Shown: positions 1 to 7,791, numbered from the stretch's first letter. The stretch: 30,351 nt of DNA from a virus (IMGVR_UViG_3300007514_000048:1-30351); one strand, 5' to 3'. Notes: generated by a model not told the origin, from the letters alone. Program-made: numbers and translations.

Positions 1-1664
1 TTTGTAAACCTATCAAACAATATATCTCCTTTATGGGATATAATAAAGATATTTTCTTTTGTTAAATCTTTTAATATCTTAAAGAAATCATCTGTACCTT
101 GACCATCTAAACTTGAATCAAATATCTCATCTAATACTAGTAGATTGGTGTTGGTACTATTTTTCATTTTTGCAATTGCTCTCCAAGTAAATAACAATGC
201 AAGGTCTATTCTCATCTTTTCTCCTTCACTAAAGTTATTATAATCAAAAGTATCTCTATGTCTGCTTTTAACCGTTTCTTTAAACTCTTCATCTAAATGG
301 AATGATACGAAAAAATCCATTGATTGTAAATACTGGTTAATTAAAGTATTCATAATAGGTATATACTTTTTAATAATCTTTGATTTAGCACCTTTATCAT
401 TTAATATTTCTCTTATAATATCTACATATTTCTTTTCTTCAACAACTTGTTCTAAATTTGTTTCAGCTATCTTTATTTCTTTTCTCATTTCTTCAAGGTC
501 TGATTCAATTGATTGACTATCATTTTTATATTGTTCTAGGTCTGTAATCTCTTCGTGTATCTGGTCACTATGTTGTTTAATACCTTCTAGTGATGTTTCT
601 ATCTTGGATATTTCAATATTTAAATCTCTAATCTTTTGTGATACAGCATTATATTCATTGACTTGCGTTTCTGTTTTAACTATCTCACTTAATAAATCTT
701 TCAGTCCAGTATCCAATGTGTTAATTTTGTGCCCGATTTGTGCCATCTTCTCCGTCTTAAATTCTTTATCAATATCCTGTGTACAAGTAGGACAAGTTTC
801 ATTTTCTTGGAGAAATTCCAATGTTCTTTTATTGTTTAATAAGTTTGTCTCTATCTTCGCTTCTAGTTTTGCCAATTTATTTACCTTTGAATCAACCTTG
901 TCTCTATCTTTTATACAATCCTGTGCTTTAATTATCTCTTCATTGTGTTCTTTGATTTTCTTATGGTAATTTACACTAGCTGCGTTGTTTTTTTCTATCA
1001 TTTCTTGTTTACGTGTCTGGTCACCAATATTACGCTGTTGGAGAGACTTTAGATGTTTTGCTTCTGTTTCGTACTTAGCCTTTATCATTTCGCATTGGTG
1101 GCGCACCTCGGTAACTTTTTTTTGTAAATCACTTTGTTGCGACCTTAAAATTAAGTCCATCAGCCCAAAAACTCTTATATCTAAAATTTCTTCCACTACT
1201 TCTCTTCTGTATCTTGGTTTCATCTTCATAAATGGCTCATAAGAAGAAGAGCCTAAAATAACCACCTGTATAAATGACCTGTAATTACATTTCATTATAT
1301 TCTTTTCTAGGTATTTTTGATAATCTATGGTTGAAGCGTGTTGATTAAGTAATTCACCATTTTGGTAAATTTCAAATTTGTTTGGTTTAATTCCTCTTAT
1401 AATCTTATAGCTCTTTGTACCAACATCAAACTCTATTTCTATTTCAGAATCACCATTGTTGATGGTGTTTACCATTTGTTCTTTCTTTATCATTCTGAAA
1501 GGTCTATTAAACAATCCATAACATAAAGCATCCAATAAGGTAGACTTACCACTACCATTGGCACCTATAATTAATGTAGTATTAGATTTTCTTAAATCTA
1601 TTTCTATTGGAGTATTACCTGTAGATAAAAAATTCTTCCATCTTATCTTCTTAAATGTTATCAC
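1..1664 (-). CDS. 46: Recombination endonuclease subunit gp46 (Rad50/SbcC-like ATPase), 3' end cut off
   Basis: ATPase partner of the gp47 nuclease; the Mre11/Rad50-type complex resects DNA ends for recombination-dependent replication. My translation of the minus strand gives 554 residues running off the left edge. Visible are Walker A GANGSGKS (residues 34-41), a long charged coiled-coil, the zinc hook CPTC (291-294), the ABC signature FSEGEKMRIDLAL, Walker B LLVLDEIFD and a terminal ISHK switch motif. T4 gp46 is about 560 residues, so only a short tail should be missing. The start is GTG at 1664, directly abutting the TAA of the preceding oxygenase gene (TAAGTG), with AAAGGA about six bases upstream. 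An ATG four bases earlier is in another frame. Unlike T4, an oxygenase gene separates it from gene 47. Confidence 0.96.
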   Translation of the reverse strand, partial: MITFKKIRWKNFLSTGNTPIEIDLRKSNTTLIIGANGSGKSTLLDALCYGLFNRPFRMIKKEQMVNTINNGDSEIEIEFDVGTKSYKIIRGIKPNKFEIYQNGELLNQHASTIDYQKYLEKNIMKCNYRSFIQVVILGSSSYEPFMKMKPRYRREVVEEILDIRVFGLMDLILRSQQSDLQKKVTEVRHQCEMIKAKYETEAKHLKSLQQRNIGDQTRKQEMIEKNNAASVNYHKKIKEHNEEIIKAQDCIKDRDKVDSKVNKLAKLEAKIETNLLNNKRTLEFLQENETCPTCTQDIDKEFKTEKMAQIGHKINTLDTGLKDLLSEIVKTETQVNEYNAVSQKIRDLNIEISKIETSLEGIKQHSDQIHEEITDLEQYKNDSQSIESDLEEMRKEIKIAETNLEQVVEEKKYVDIIREILNDKGAKSKIIKKYIPIMNTLINQYLQSMDFFVSFHLDEEFKETVKSRHRDTFDYNNFSEGEKMRIDLALLFTWRAIAKMKNSTNTNLLVLDEIFDSSLDGQGTDDFFKILKDLTKENIFIISHKGDILFDRFT

Positions 1665-2351
1665 TTACCATCCTTTAAAACTAACTTCACCTAATAATTC
1701 TATATTGCCTGATACGGACACCCTTGTACCTGGACTTTTAAATGGTGGTACCGAGTGTCTTAATTTTCCAGGAAAAATAAACATCATACCTTTTTCTGGC
1801 ATAAAATGATGTTCAGTTCTAACTAATTTCTGCCACTCTCCATAATAAAATGCAATAGCACCTGGACCTGTACCAACTCCTTTATATTTTTTCTCTTCAT
1901 CTAACATATCTTCTGGTATATCCAAATATAATACAAATGAAAAATCAGCACCGTGTGTATGTGGTGGATTAAACTCACCTGCTTTCATAAAGTTTACCCA
2001 TAAACTCATTATATTAATGCCTGTTATTTTTTTATAACCGTGGTTACCATCTGGTTCCACCATTCTTTCAAATGTTTCAAAATAAGGATTAAAATATGGT
2101 TTAAAGTTTTTTATAAACCAATCTATATCTGGTTTTTCAAATGAATTTTCTACCTTTATATGACCTGCCAAGTTTTCGCTATTATCTATATGTGTTTTTT
2201 TAGCTCTTCTTAATAGTTCATCACAAAGTTTATGGTCTACCATTGTCTTTGCTAATATAGGACCAAAAGGAAAATATCTATGTATGATTTGACCTTCTTT
2301 TTGTTCTTCCTCTTTACCTGTAATTGCTGAGCCTGGATTTAATTCTGCCAT
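1665..2351 (-). CDS. 2OG-Fe(II) oxygenase-like protein between genes 47 and 46
   Basis: A 228-residue protein resembling the putative 2OG-Fe(II) oxygenases common in T4-like marine phages (PF13759-like). It shows HTHGADFSFVLYLD (131-144), a distal His in FPGKLRHSVPP (H199) and Arg210 in TRVSVS. This fits an iron-binding facial triad plus a 2-oxoglutarate-binding Arg in a double-stranded beta-helix. H131/H133 is an HxH arrangement instead of classical HxD, as I recall for this family. The substrate is unknown; phage members are variously suspected of modifying proteins, nucleic acids or small molecules. Its ATG overlaps the gene 47 stop by one base (TAATG) and its stop abuts the gene 46 start. 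It is therefore embedded in the 47-46 operon and should be co-expressed with the recombination nuclease. Confidence 0.8.
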   Translation of the reverse strand: MAELNPGSAITGKEEEQKEGQIIHRYFPFGPILAKTMVDHKLCDELLRRAKKTHIDNSENLAGHIKVENSFEKPDIDWFIKNFKPYFNPYFETFERMVEPDGNHGYKKITGINIMSLWVNFMKAGEFNPPHTHGADFSFVLYLDIPEDMLDEEKKYKGVGTGPGAIAFYYGEWQKLVRTEHHFMPEKGMMFIFPGKLRHSVPPFKSPGTRVSVSGNIELLGEVSFKGW

Positions 2352-3403
2352 TATGTTTCACTCGCCTCATTATAAATTTCACTAACAAATTTTTTCAGTT
2401 TTGGTTTATCTAAATCTGTATTAATTTGGTCAATGTAGTTTTGTAAAAATGTCATAGTATCCTCACCTTGATCTAATATATTTTCTTTAACCGTTTCTGT
2501 AATATCTGTACCACCATCTTCAATAATATTAACTTCGTGTACATTTATTTCATTTTGTAATCTATCAATCATTCTATCAAACATATCTTGGTCTGTACGG
2601 TTGGTTACAAACACTTTAACAAAACAATCTGTATAACTTGTTAAATCTTTTTCATTATAATTTTCTTTTGTATCATCATAATTAATCTTTCTAAAAATTC
2701 TAAATGGATTTGCTACTCGTTCTAGTTCTCTTGTTGATGTATCAAAAATATGAAACCCTTTAGGACAATGGTAATCTGACCACATTATTTCATATTGAGT
2801 ACCTAGATAATAGATATGACCATCACTTGATTTTTTATGAAAGTGTCCTGATATAACCTTTTCAAATCTTTTAAATATTTCTTTTTCAAAACCTTGTTCA
2901 TTAACGTGTCCTCTATGCATTTCAAAACCTTTAACTTCTATATGGCCCATAAGAATCTCAGCAGTAGAATTATCTATCTGGTAATAAGAATCTTCCTCAT
3001 TGTCATCACAAATCCAAGGTACAAATAATATATCAAGACCATCAAAATTAACTTGTTGAGTCCTAGTATAAATTTTTGCGTTTTTGTTAATACTTAAATT
3101 GTTCATAGCATTTACTTCATTGGTATTCTTATAATATGTGTCGTGATTACCAATAATAATATGTGTATCAATACCTAGTTCTTCTAGTTTGTTCCAAAAT
3201 ACTTTTTTAAAATTGTGTGCTGTATTATGATTAATAAACTTTCTTCTATCTACCACATCACCTAAATGTATAAGTGTTTTAATGTTGTGTTCTATTAAAT
3301 ATGGAAAAAATACTTCATCATAAAATTTGTTTTGATATTTAACAAATGCTGGATTATCATTCCTACACCCAAAGTGAGTGTCATTAAGTAGTGCTATTCT
3401 CAT
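2351..3403 (-). CDS. 47: Recombination endonuclease subunit gp47 (Mre11/SbcD-like phosphoesterase)
   Basis: The nuclease half of the gp46/gp47 DNA end-processing complex, 350 residues, close to T4 gp47 (about 340). All metallophosphoesterase motifs are visible in order: DTH (D8, H10), GDVVDRR (D49), GNHD (N86-H87-D88), GHIE (H154) and GHFHK (H187, H189). These residues coordinate the two catalytic metals in the Mre11 family. The C-terminal part (about 230-350) would be the partner- and DNA-binding cap. The ATG overlaps the stop of the upstream oxygenase gene by four bases (ATGA), and the stop overlaps the next oxygenase start by one base. It is thus sandwiched between two 2OG-Fe(II) oxygenase genes in one translationally coupled operon. 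Confidence 0.97.
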   Translation of the reverse strand: MRIALLNDTHFGCRNDNPAFVKYQNKFYDEVFFPYLIEHNIKTLIHLGDVVDRRKFINHNTAHNFKKVFWNKLEELGIDTHIIIGNHDTYYKNTNEVNAMNNLSINKNAKIYTRTQQVNFDGLDILFVPWICDDNEEDSYYQIDNSTAEILMGHIEVKGFEMHRGHVNEQGFEKEIFKRFEKVISGHFHKKSSDGHIYYLGTQYEIMWSDYHCPKGFHIFDTSTRELERVANPFRIFRKINYDDTKENYNEKDLTSYTDCFVKVFVTNRTDQDMFDRMIDRLQNEINVHEVNIIEDGGTDITETVKENILDQGEDTMTFLQNYIDQINTDLDKPKLKKFVSEIYNEASET

Positions 3404-4035
3404 TTAGGTACCTCTGGTACATTTATAATTGACATCTTACCACCATCTAAAGGCACATAATAAAAATGTGTTATGGAAAATCTTCCTAATTGTTGACCTT
3501 TATCCTCTTCTTTCATATGTACCGTATCAACACTATGAGTTGCAAAGGATGGAAAGAATACAACACGATTATTTTTACACTCAATCGTATCTCCTATATC
3601 TTCTAAATGTAAATCTCCACCTGTAAATTTTTTTGGTTCTTTATATAAAAATACTATCTTCGTATAAACAGAAAAGTCCCAATGTCCTTTATAAAAATCT
3701 CCATCTTCATAGTAGTTTAATAGTACGGTACTAAAATTTAAATTTCTCATATATCTAAAATGTATATCTTTTGTTAGATAAAGTTCTTTTGGGTCTGCTA
3801 CTCTAAATAATTTTTTAGAACACCAATGATAATCAATTGGTTCGTCTGTTATAAAACGACCTGTATTTTTACCTACAACTCCAGTATCATCAATTGCTCT
3901 TGATGTTTCTTCTGGACTTAATAAGTTTCTTCCTAATCTTCTTATGTCAGGCCAGATATGACTTAATTCTGGTGGTGTAAAGTAGTTGTCTATAACAAAA
4001 TAAGAAAACTCTTTTTTATAAAATTTTATATCCAT
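3400..4035 (-). CDS. 2OG-Fe(II) oxygenase, prolyl-4-hydroxylase-like
   Basis: A classical iron/2-oxoglutarate dioxygenase core is visible: GHWD (His-x-Asp), distal His in FPSFATHSVD, and Arg in LGRFSITHF, preceded by NYYEDGDFYKGH, typical of prolyl-4-hydroxylase-like enzymes. Numbered from the longest frame (TTG at 4077), these are H132, D134, H181 and R199. The likely substrate is a protein or small molecule and cannot be read from sequence. The start is uncertain: no clear Shine-Dalgarno precedes the TTG, an ATG at 4059 or the ATG at 4035. I choose 4035 (211 residues) because it overlaps the end of a small membrane ORF by only ten bases and leaves the fold intact. It overlaps gene 47 by four bases. 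Confidence 0.83.
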   Translation of the reverse strand: MDIKFYKKEFSYFVIDNYFTPPELSHIWPDIRRLGRNLLSPEETSRAIDDTGVVGKNTGRFITDEPIDYHWCSKKLFRVADPKELYLTKDIHFRYMRNLNFSTVLLNYYEDGDFYKGHWDFSVYTKIVFLYKEPKKFTGGDLHLEDIGDTIECKNNRVVFFPSFATHSVDTVHMKEEDKGQQLGRFSITHFYYVPLDGGKMSIINVPEVPK

Positions 4036-4121
4036 ATCATTAATACTATCATTATGCATAGTAAGGCTATTAACCAAGGCAGGCTATCCATAAACAATTC
4101 TTTAATCCAAATCCACCACAT
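4026..4121 (-). CDS. Possible 31-residue single-span membrane peptide
   Basis: A small frame begins with ATG two bases after the TAA of the preceding oxygenase gene (TAATATG) and ends in TAA inside the start region of the next one. The product starts MWWIWIKELFMDSLPW and continues as an unbroken hydrophobic run (LIALLCIMIVLMIWI). This gives an aromatic amphipathic head followed by one predicted transmembrane helix. No good Shine-Dalgarno is present, but the tight fit between two genes suggests translational coupling. Small hydrophobic phage peptides can be membrane effectors or lysis-timing factors; no function is assigned. It could also be chance in AT-rich DNA, where hydrophobic codons are frequent. 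Confidence 0.45.
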   Translation of the reverse strand: MWWIWIKELFMDSLPWLIALLCIMIVLMIWI

Positions 4122-4122
4122 A

Positions 4123-4719
4123 TTAAAAATAATTTATTTGTATGTTTAATCTTTGTTGTTTGTCTGAACAACTTGTACTACAATGTTTTAATCCAGGATC
4201 AAACATTACAGCTCTGTTTGCAACACTTTCAATTTTTTGTGTTCCTAATTTTGTATAACCATCATTGGAGTTTAAGTGATATAAACAACCTCTATGTGGC
4301 CAAGGATAATCATTATGTATAGCGTGTTCTTCTACACCTCTTCCTGGTTGAGACCCTACATTAATAAACATATTTACCTTAACTCTAATTAATGCTCTTG
4401 GTTGTATCTTATCTAACAATGGATAACATACTTTAAAAAATGTTTGGTCTATATGCATTGAAGATTGATTATATAAAAGATTACCCAATAACATAAAAGG
4501 TGGGTCTGATGGTTTTTGATCTGCTGTAACCACAGGATTAAAATACCAAGGAAATATTTTTGACCCAATAACTTCTTGCATTTCCTTATGATGGTGTGGT
4601 TCAAGAAAGTCATCTATAATAACCACCTCACCTGTTTTTATTTCTATATGTTTGTCTAATCTTTCGTCTCTATGCCAAGGTTCTTTACCTTGCATTTGTT
4701 CTTTGGTAACATCAACCAT
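4123..4719 (-). CDS. 2OG-Fe(II) oxygenase-like protein
   Basis: 198 residues with a recognisable dioxygenase core: HNDY (H135, D137, the HxD motif), a following PWPHRGCLYHLN beta-strand region, a distal His in FDPGLKHCST (H179) and Arg190 in QQRLNIQINY. The N-terminal half is family-specific. Family knowledge supports Fe(II)/2-oxoglutarate-dependent oxidation; the substrate is unknown. It overlaps the late sigma factor gene 55 by eight bases and so is probably translated from the same mRNA. It is one of four distinct oxygenases of this fold here; their surrounding sequences differ too much for recent tandem duplication to be obvious. Confidence 0.78.
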   Translation of the reverse strand: MVDVTKEQMQGKEPWHRDERLDKHIEIKTGEVVIIDDFLEPHHHKEMQEVIGSKIFPWYFNPVVTADQKPSDPPFMLLGNLLYNQSSMHIDQTFFKVCYPLLDKIQPRALIRVKVNMFINVGSQPGRGVEEHAIHNDYPWPHRGCLYHLNSNDGYTKLGTQKIESVANRAVMFDPGLKHCSTSCSDKQQRLNIQINYF

Positions 4720-5278
4720 TCTTTAATCCCATAAAGTAGTCTAGTTTACCAGTTCGTTGTCTTCGTTTTTTCGGTTTCGGTTTTGTTCTATCTTTCTTTT
4801 CTGGTTCATCTACTACTATATTCTTTTGTAAAAATTCAGTAAATTGATTCTTAAATTCTCTATCATCACCTGGTTGTAATGTCATATCATCATAATTAGC
4901 TGATGATATTAATTTATGTTTAATTGTTGTTTGTTTTTTTTCTTTTTGAATTCGTCTCACAAAAGCATAATATATAATTTGTGTAAAATAAGCAAATGGA
5001 TTATTTGATTTTTCTGAATTAAAATTGTCCAAATATTGTAAACAATTCTCTATACCATCACTTATCATATCGTCTCTAAATGTATAATTAATAAAGTTAG
5101 GTCTATAAGATAAGTGGTTTGCAATCTTTAGAAAACACTCACCAATATAATCGGTTACTGGTGGTTTCTCCAATTTCTTTCTTTTTGCTGATCTACAAGA
5201 TTTTTTATACTCGATCATTGCCAATAAAAATTCTTTGTTATTAACGTAATGTTCGGGTTTTTTGTTTGATTTAGTCAT
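4712..5278 (-). CDS. 55: Late-transcription sigma factor gp55
   Basis: Phage sigma70-family factor that directs host RNA polymerase to TATAAATA late promoters, 188 residues (T4 gp55 is 185). The region-2-like core is recognisable at 57-115 (SYRPNFINYTFRDDMISDG, then NPFAYFTQIIYYAFVRRIQKEKK). It includes the aromatic/basic helix that contacts the -10 element and core polymerase. The C-terminus, LDYFMGLKNG (179-188), is a short hydrophobic/acidic tail like the T4 gp55 sliding-clamp-binding tail. A basic KPKPKKRRQR stretch precedes it. The six late promoters found here are its expected targets. A sigma70-like promoter ends so close to the ATG that the transcript is predicted to be leaderless. 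It overlaps the next gene by eight bases. Confidence 0.95.
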   Translation of the reverse strand: MTKSNKKPEHYVNNKEFLLAMIEYKKSCRSAKRKKLEKPPVTDYIGECFLKIANHLSYRPNFINYTFRDDMISDGIENCLQYLDNFNSEKSNNPFAYFTQIIYYAFVRRIQKEKKQTTIKHKLISSANYDDMTLQPGDDREFKNQFTEFLQKNIVVDEPEKKDRTKPKPKKRRQRTGKLDYFMGLKNG

Positions 5279-5284
5279 AATAAT

Positions 5285-5313
5285 ATAATACTCTATTTTG
5301 TCTTAAAAGTCAA
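5285..5313 (-). promoter_or_regulatory. Sigma70-like promoter of gene 55
   Basis: On the minus strand, TTGACT (5313-5308) is followed by a 17-base spacer and TATTAT (5290-5285). Five of six bases match the consensus in each box, with ideal spacing. The predicted start site, about seven bases beyond the -10 box, falls on or next to the A of the gene 55 ATG (5278). This implies a leaderless or near-leaderless mRNA. The -35 box is one arm of the dyad AAGTC-N10-GACTT (5307-5326) shared with the rightward promoter. Confidence 0.7.
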
Positions 5314-5324
5314 TGCTTGGAGAC

Positions 5325-5352
5325 TTGACAAATAAATCTCCTCGTATATAAT
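5325..5352 (+). promoter_or_regulatory. Consensus sigma70 promoter firing rightward, antisense to the genes
   Basis: Perfect TTGACA (5325-5330), 16-base spacer and perfect TATAAT (5347-5352) on the plus strand. The predicted start is near 5358-5360. No plus-strand gene follows, so the transcript would be antisense to the 3' end of the Sm-like gene and possibly uvsW. It is back-to-back with the gene 55 promoter; the two -35 boxes are 11 bases apart. Chance occurrence in AT-rich DNA cannot be excluded, but its intergenic position favours function. Confidence 0.55.
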
Positions 5353-5367
5353 AGGGGTGTTCCCCCT
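5353..5367. repeat. Small GC-rich hairpin after the Sm-like gene
   Basis: AGGGG-TGTTC-CCCCT is a perfect 5-bp-stem inverted repeat just past the stop of the Sm-like gene. It also lies at the predicted start of the rightward transcript. No U-run follows on either strand, so it is a weak terminator candidate; it could instead protect an mRNA 3' end or form the 5' hairpin of an antisense RNA. Confidence 0.4.
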
Positions 5368-5377
5368 TTAGAGAAAC

Positions 5378-5851
5378 CTAATGGAGAGTCCTTTTACCTG
5401 GGGCGATAGGCATATCAAATTCTTCTTCAAATATCTCATTTAATCTGGCAGATTCTTCGTCTGTCAGTCTTCTTCGTTCATCTTTCTTTTTTGATGGAAT
5501 GTCTAATTTATTATAATCAACAACCAATTTTTTATATGAGCTTAACATATCAGGCGTGGCGTTTGTTATAGTCATTATCTTATCTTTTGGAATTGTAACC
5601 ACGTGGTCGTTAGAATAACCTGTCCATTTAATTAAGGCTATATAATCTTTAACCCCCATAGGCGTTAATTGGGGAACATATCTTATCTGTAATGGTTTAA
5701 CTATTCTTAATAAACTATTAGCTTCAGGCAATTGGTTTTTACCTATAGGCAAATCACACACAATATCATCACCATTAATTAGTTTGATTATTTTAGTTTG
5801 TACCTCAATTTTGACTTTAGTTTGAGGTTGTGGTTTTTGTTCCTGTTCCAT
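5378..5851 (-). CDS. Conserved phage protein with Sm-like N-terminal region
   Basis: 157 residues, function not assigned. The N-terminal half reads like an Sm/LSm beta-barrel: KIIKLINGDDIVCDLP (about 21-36), then LLRIVKPLQIRYVPQ and YIALIKWTGYS, then IPKDKIMTITNAT. The strand pattern and the G-D/E-x-I and nPl-type positions recall Sm1/Sm2. The C-terminal third is charged and helical, with LTDEESARLNEIFEEEFDM. A similar protein sits between uvsW and 55 in other T4-like marine phages, from memory. An RNA-binding role would be inference from the fold alone. The ATG overlaps the end of uvsW by 35 bases, so the true start could be slightly downstream, but no better ATG is seen. Confidence 0.7.
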   Translation of the reverse strand: MEQEQKPQPQTKVKIEVQTKIIKLINGDDIVCDLPIGKNQLPEANSLLRIVKPLQIRYVPQLTPMGVKDYIALIKWTGYSNDHVVTIPKDKIMTITNATPDMLSSYKKLVVDYNKLDIPSKKKDERRRLTDEESARLNEIFEEEFDMPIAPGKRTLH

Positions 5852-7325
5852 TTAATTCTACCTTATGTATTTCATAATTAAACTCTTCACCATTGTATAT
5901 ATTTATCCTTTCACGAAAATGTTGTAACGTATAATTCTCCTTTTCGTTATATGTTAAATCATCTGCTATATCATATAACGTAGCGGTGGATCGGTTGTCC
6001 TTCAACCGTAATCCTCTACCTATACTTTGTAGATTTCTTATACGAGATTTACTAGGGCTACTAAAAATAATATTGTGTAAATTACGGATATTAATACCAG
6101 TAGAGAACGTCCCATAAGAAGCGATAATAATGGCGTTATCAGACTTTTCTGTAATAGACCTAATACGTTCCCTCTCATCAGCTTCAACTCCTCCATAGAC
6201 ATAAAAAATTTTCTTTCCTTCGGCTTTCTCTTCTATCATTTGCTTAAGTATGGCACCGTGTTTCTCAACATACTGAAACAAGCAAAGAGTGTTTCCATTT
6301 AATTGTGTTGCTAAATTTCGGACAAATTTATTACGTGGTTCATTTGAAACCAAATAATCCATTTCTTCCTGATAGGATTTATCCTTCAAGAAATGTCTAG
6401 CATTAGGTGGGTGTTGTAAGACTAAACAAAATATTTTTAAGTCTGCTAAATGTTTATCCTCTTGTAGTTTAGTTGTAGTGGTAACCTTTTCAACGGCACC
6501 AAAAAGACCTTCTAATACTAATTTATGCGTCTTTGTACCATCTAAAGTACCTGTCATACCAATTCTATATTTACAATCTTCTAGCTTAGTTAGTATCTTT
6601 GTTAATGATACTGCTTTAAATAAGTGTGCTTCGTCACCAACAACCATACCAAATTGTTTAAACCATTTTTTTGGCATATTATAAACAGACTGCCAAGTAG
6701 ATATAACAACTCTTTTATCTGTATCTTTACCCATACCACCATAAATTCTATGTACATTAGCTAATGGATTCCAACCATAATCTTTAAAGTCTTTAAATAA
6801 TTGTTCTACTAGTGATGTGGTTGGTACTATAATTAATACTTTATTGTTAACCTTTTCTCTTATTCTCAATAGATTAAATCTCACCAATAGATATGTAATG
6901 ATTGATTTACCACTTGCTGTTGGAGATAATAATAGGCACCGACTTTTCTTTAATGACCAGACAAAGGCTTCTTTTTGATAGTCTCTTATTTCTAAAGGTA
7001 TGTTTAATGCGTCTATAAAACCATCAATCTTTTTTAAATCTAATTCTGTATCTTTAATCTTTGTGGCATCCACCACTTCCACTTTATTATCTTTACACCA
7101 TTGTAATATATAAGGGTAGAGACCAGCATATATTTGACCATTTGCATATGAAAATAATCTGATTTTTCCGTCCCATACTCGGTTACGGAATTGTGGCATA
7201 AACTTAAATCCTGGTACCTCAAACGTAAAAAATTCTCCAAGCTCTCTTCTAATATCAGCTTCAGCTTCTATTGTAAGATAAACTTCGTTCTTTTTATTAA
7301 TGATAAGGTATCGGACAGGGGTCAT
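5817..7325 (-). CDS. uvsW: RNA-DNA / recombination helicase UvsW
   Basis: Superfamily 2 helicase that in T4 unwinds R-loops and branch-migrates forks and Holliday junctions, shutting off origin-dependent replication. 502 residues, the same size as T4 UvsW (about 503). An N-terminal DNA-binding domain (1-100) precedes Q-motif-like IRDYQKEA (113-120), Walker A SPTASGKS (134-141), VPTTSLVEQ, motif II DEAH (231-234) and motif III GMTGTLDG. The second RecA domain ends with motif VI QSIGRGLRLKDN. The ATG overlaps the uvsY stop by one base (TAATG), so the two are translationally coupled. The end overlaps the Sm-like gene by 35 bases. Confidence 0.96.
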   Translation of the reverse strand: MTPVRYLIINKKNEVYLTIEAEADIRRELGEFFTFEVPGFKFMPQFRNRVWDGKIRLFSYANGQIYAGLYPYILQWCKDNKVEVVDATKIKDTELDLKKIDGFIDALNIPLEIRDYQKEAFVWSLKKSRCLLLSPTASGKSIITYLLVRFNLLRIREKVNNKVLIIVPTTSLVEQLFKDFKDYGWNPLANVHRIYGGMGKDTDKRVVISTWQSVYNMPKKWFKQFGMVVGDEAHLFKAVSLTKILTKLEDCKYRIGMTGTLDGTKTHKLVLEGLFGAVEKVTTTTKLQEDKHLADLKIFCLVLQHPPNARHFLKDKSYQEEMDYLVSNEPRNKFVRNLATQLNGNTLCLFQYVEKHGAILKQMIEEKAEGKKIFYVYGGVEADERERIRSITEKSDNAIIIASYGTFSTGINIRNLHNIIFSSPSKSRIRNLQSIGRGLRLKDNRSTATLYDIADDLTYNEKENYTLQHFRERINIYNGEEFNYEIHKVELNGTGTKTTTSN

Positions 7326-7753
7326 TAGACAGCACCAGAAGTAAATTTACGCCAATCAATTGCGTTCTTAATTGTGAACGTTCTGTTGGTAATTTGCCTC
7401 AAGGTTCTATCCAAAAATTCTACTACTGCTTCAAGGTATTTGACTTTAGAAATTGCTCTTATTAAGTCATCATCAGCTTCAAGATATTTGTCTATATCAG
7501 TTTTTAAAATTTTTAAATCAAATGGCTGTTCAGCGTAAACCTTTGGGTCTGCTTTACCAGTATAATACTCCCATTTAATACGTTTCAATACTCTATAATC
7601 ACTATCAGCTTTCGTTAATAGTAATTTAAATTTAGTTAGTTCTTTTAAATATTTGTTGTGTAATTGTGGTGTTTTAAGTGATTCTAAATCCAATTCAGTA
7701 TCATTGATTTTTAAATCCTTATCAGCCAATTCTTGTAATTCTTCTAGTGTCAT
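7325..7753 (-). CDS. uvsY: Recombination mediator UvsY
   Basis: 142 residues against 137 in T4. UvsY loads UvsX recombinase onto single-stranded DNA coated with gp32. The match is by overall pattern: an N-terminal MTLEELQELADKDLKIND, a central VLKRIKWEYYTGKADPK (T4 has a similar LDYYSGRGD segment) and a C-terminal ITNRTFTIKNAIDWRKFTSG resembling T4 SRGFAIKHIQDMRAFEAG. The position just before uvsW supports it. It is preceded by its own sigma70-like promoter, and GGAGATATT lies just before the ATG. It is the first gene of the non-structural block after the tail-tube-like gene. Confidence 0.93.
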   Translation of the reverse strand: MTLEELQELADKDLKINDTELDLESLKTPQLHNKYLKELTKFKLLLTKADSDYRVLKRIKWEYYTGKADPKVYAEQPFDLKILKTDIDKYLEADDDLIRAISKVKYLEAVVEFLDRTLRQITNRTFTIKNAIDWRKFTSGAV

Positions 7754-7762
7754 AATATCTCC

Positions 7763-7791
7763 ATAATAACATAAAATGCTTTAAATGTAAA
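7763..7791 (-). promoter_or_regulatory. Sigma70-like promoter of uvsY-uvsW
   Basis: On the minus strand, TTTACA (7791-7786), a 17-base spacer and TATTAT (7768-7763) precede uvsY. The start site would fall a few bases before the GGAGAT ribosome site. A perfect hairpin, GCTTTA-AATG-TAAAGC (7778-7793), covers the -35 box; it may be an operator or a weak terminator for the upstream gene. The same promoter style precedes gene 55 and differs from the late TATAAATA boxes. Confidence 0.6.

Noticed and set aside
604-1242. Plus-strand open frames opposite gene 46
   Set aside because: They lie opposite a continuous, motif-rich gp46 coding sequence, have hydrophobic low-information translations and no ribosome site or promoter.
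7040-7240. Alternative minus-strand frame inside uvsW
   Set aside because: It overlaps the conserved uvsW N-terminal domain in another frame and has no recognisable features.
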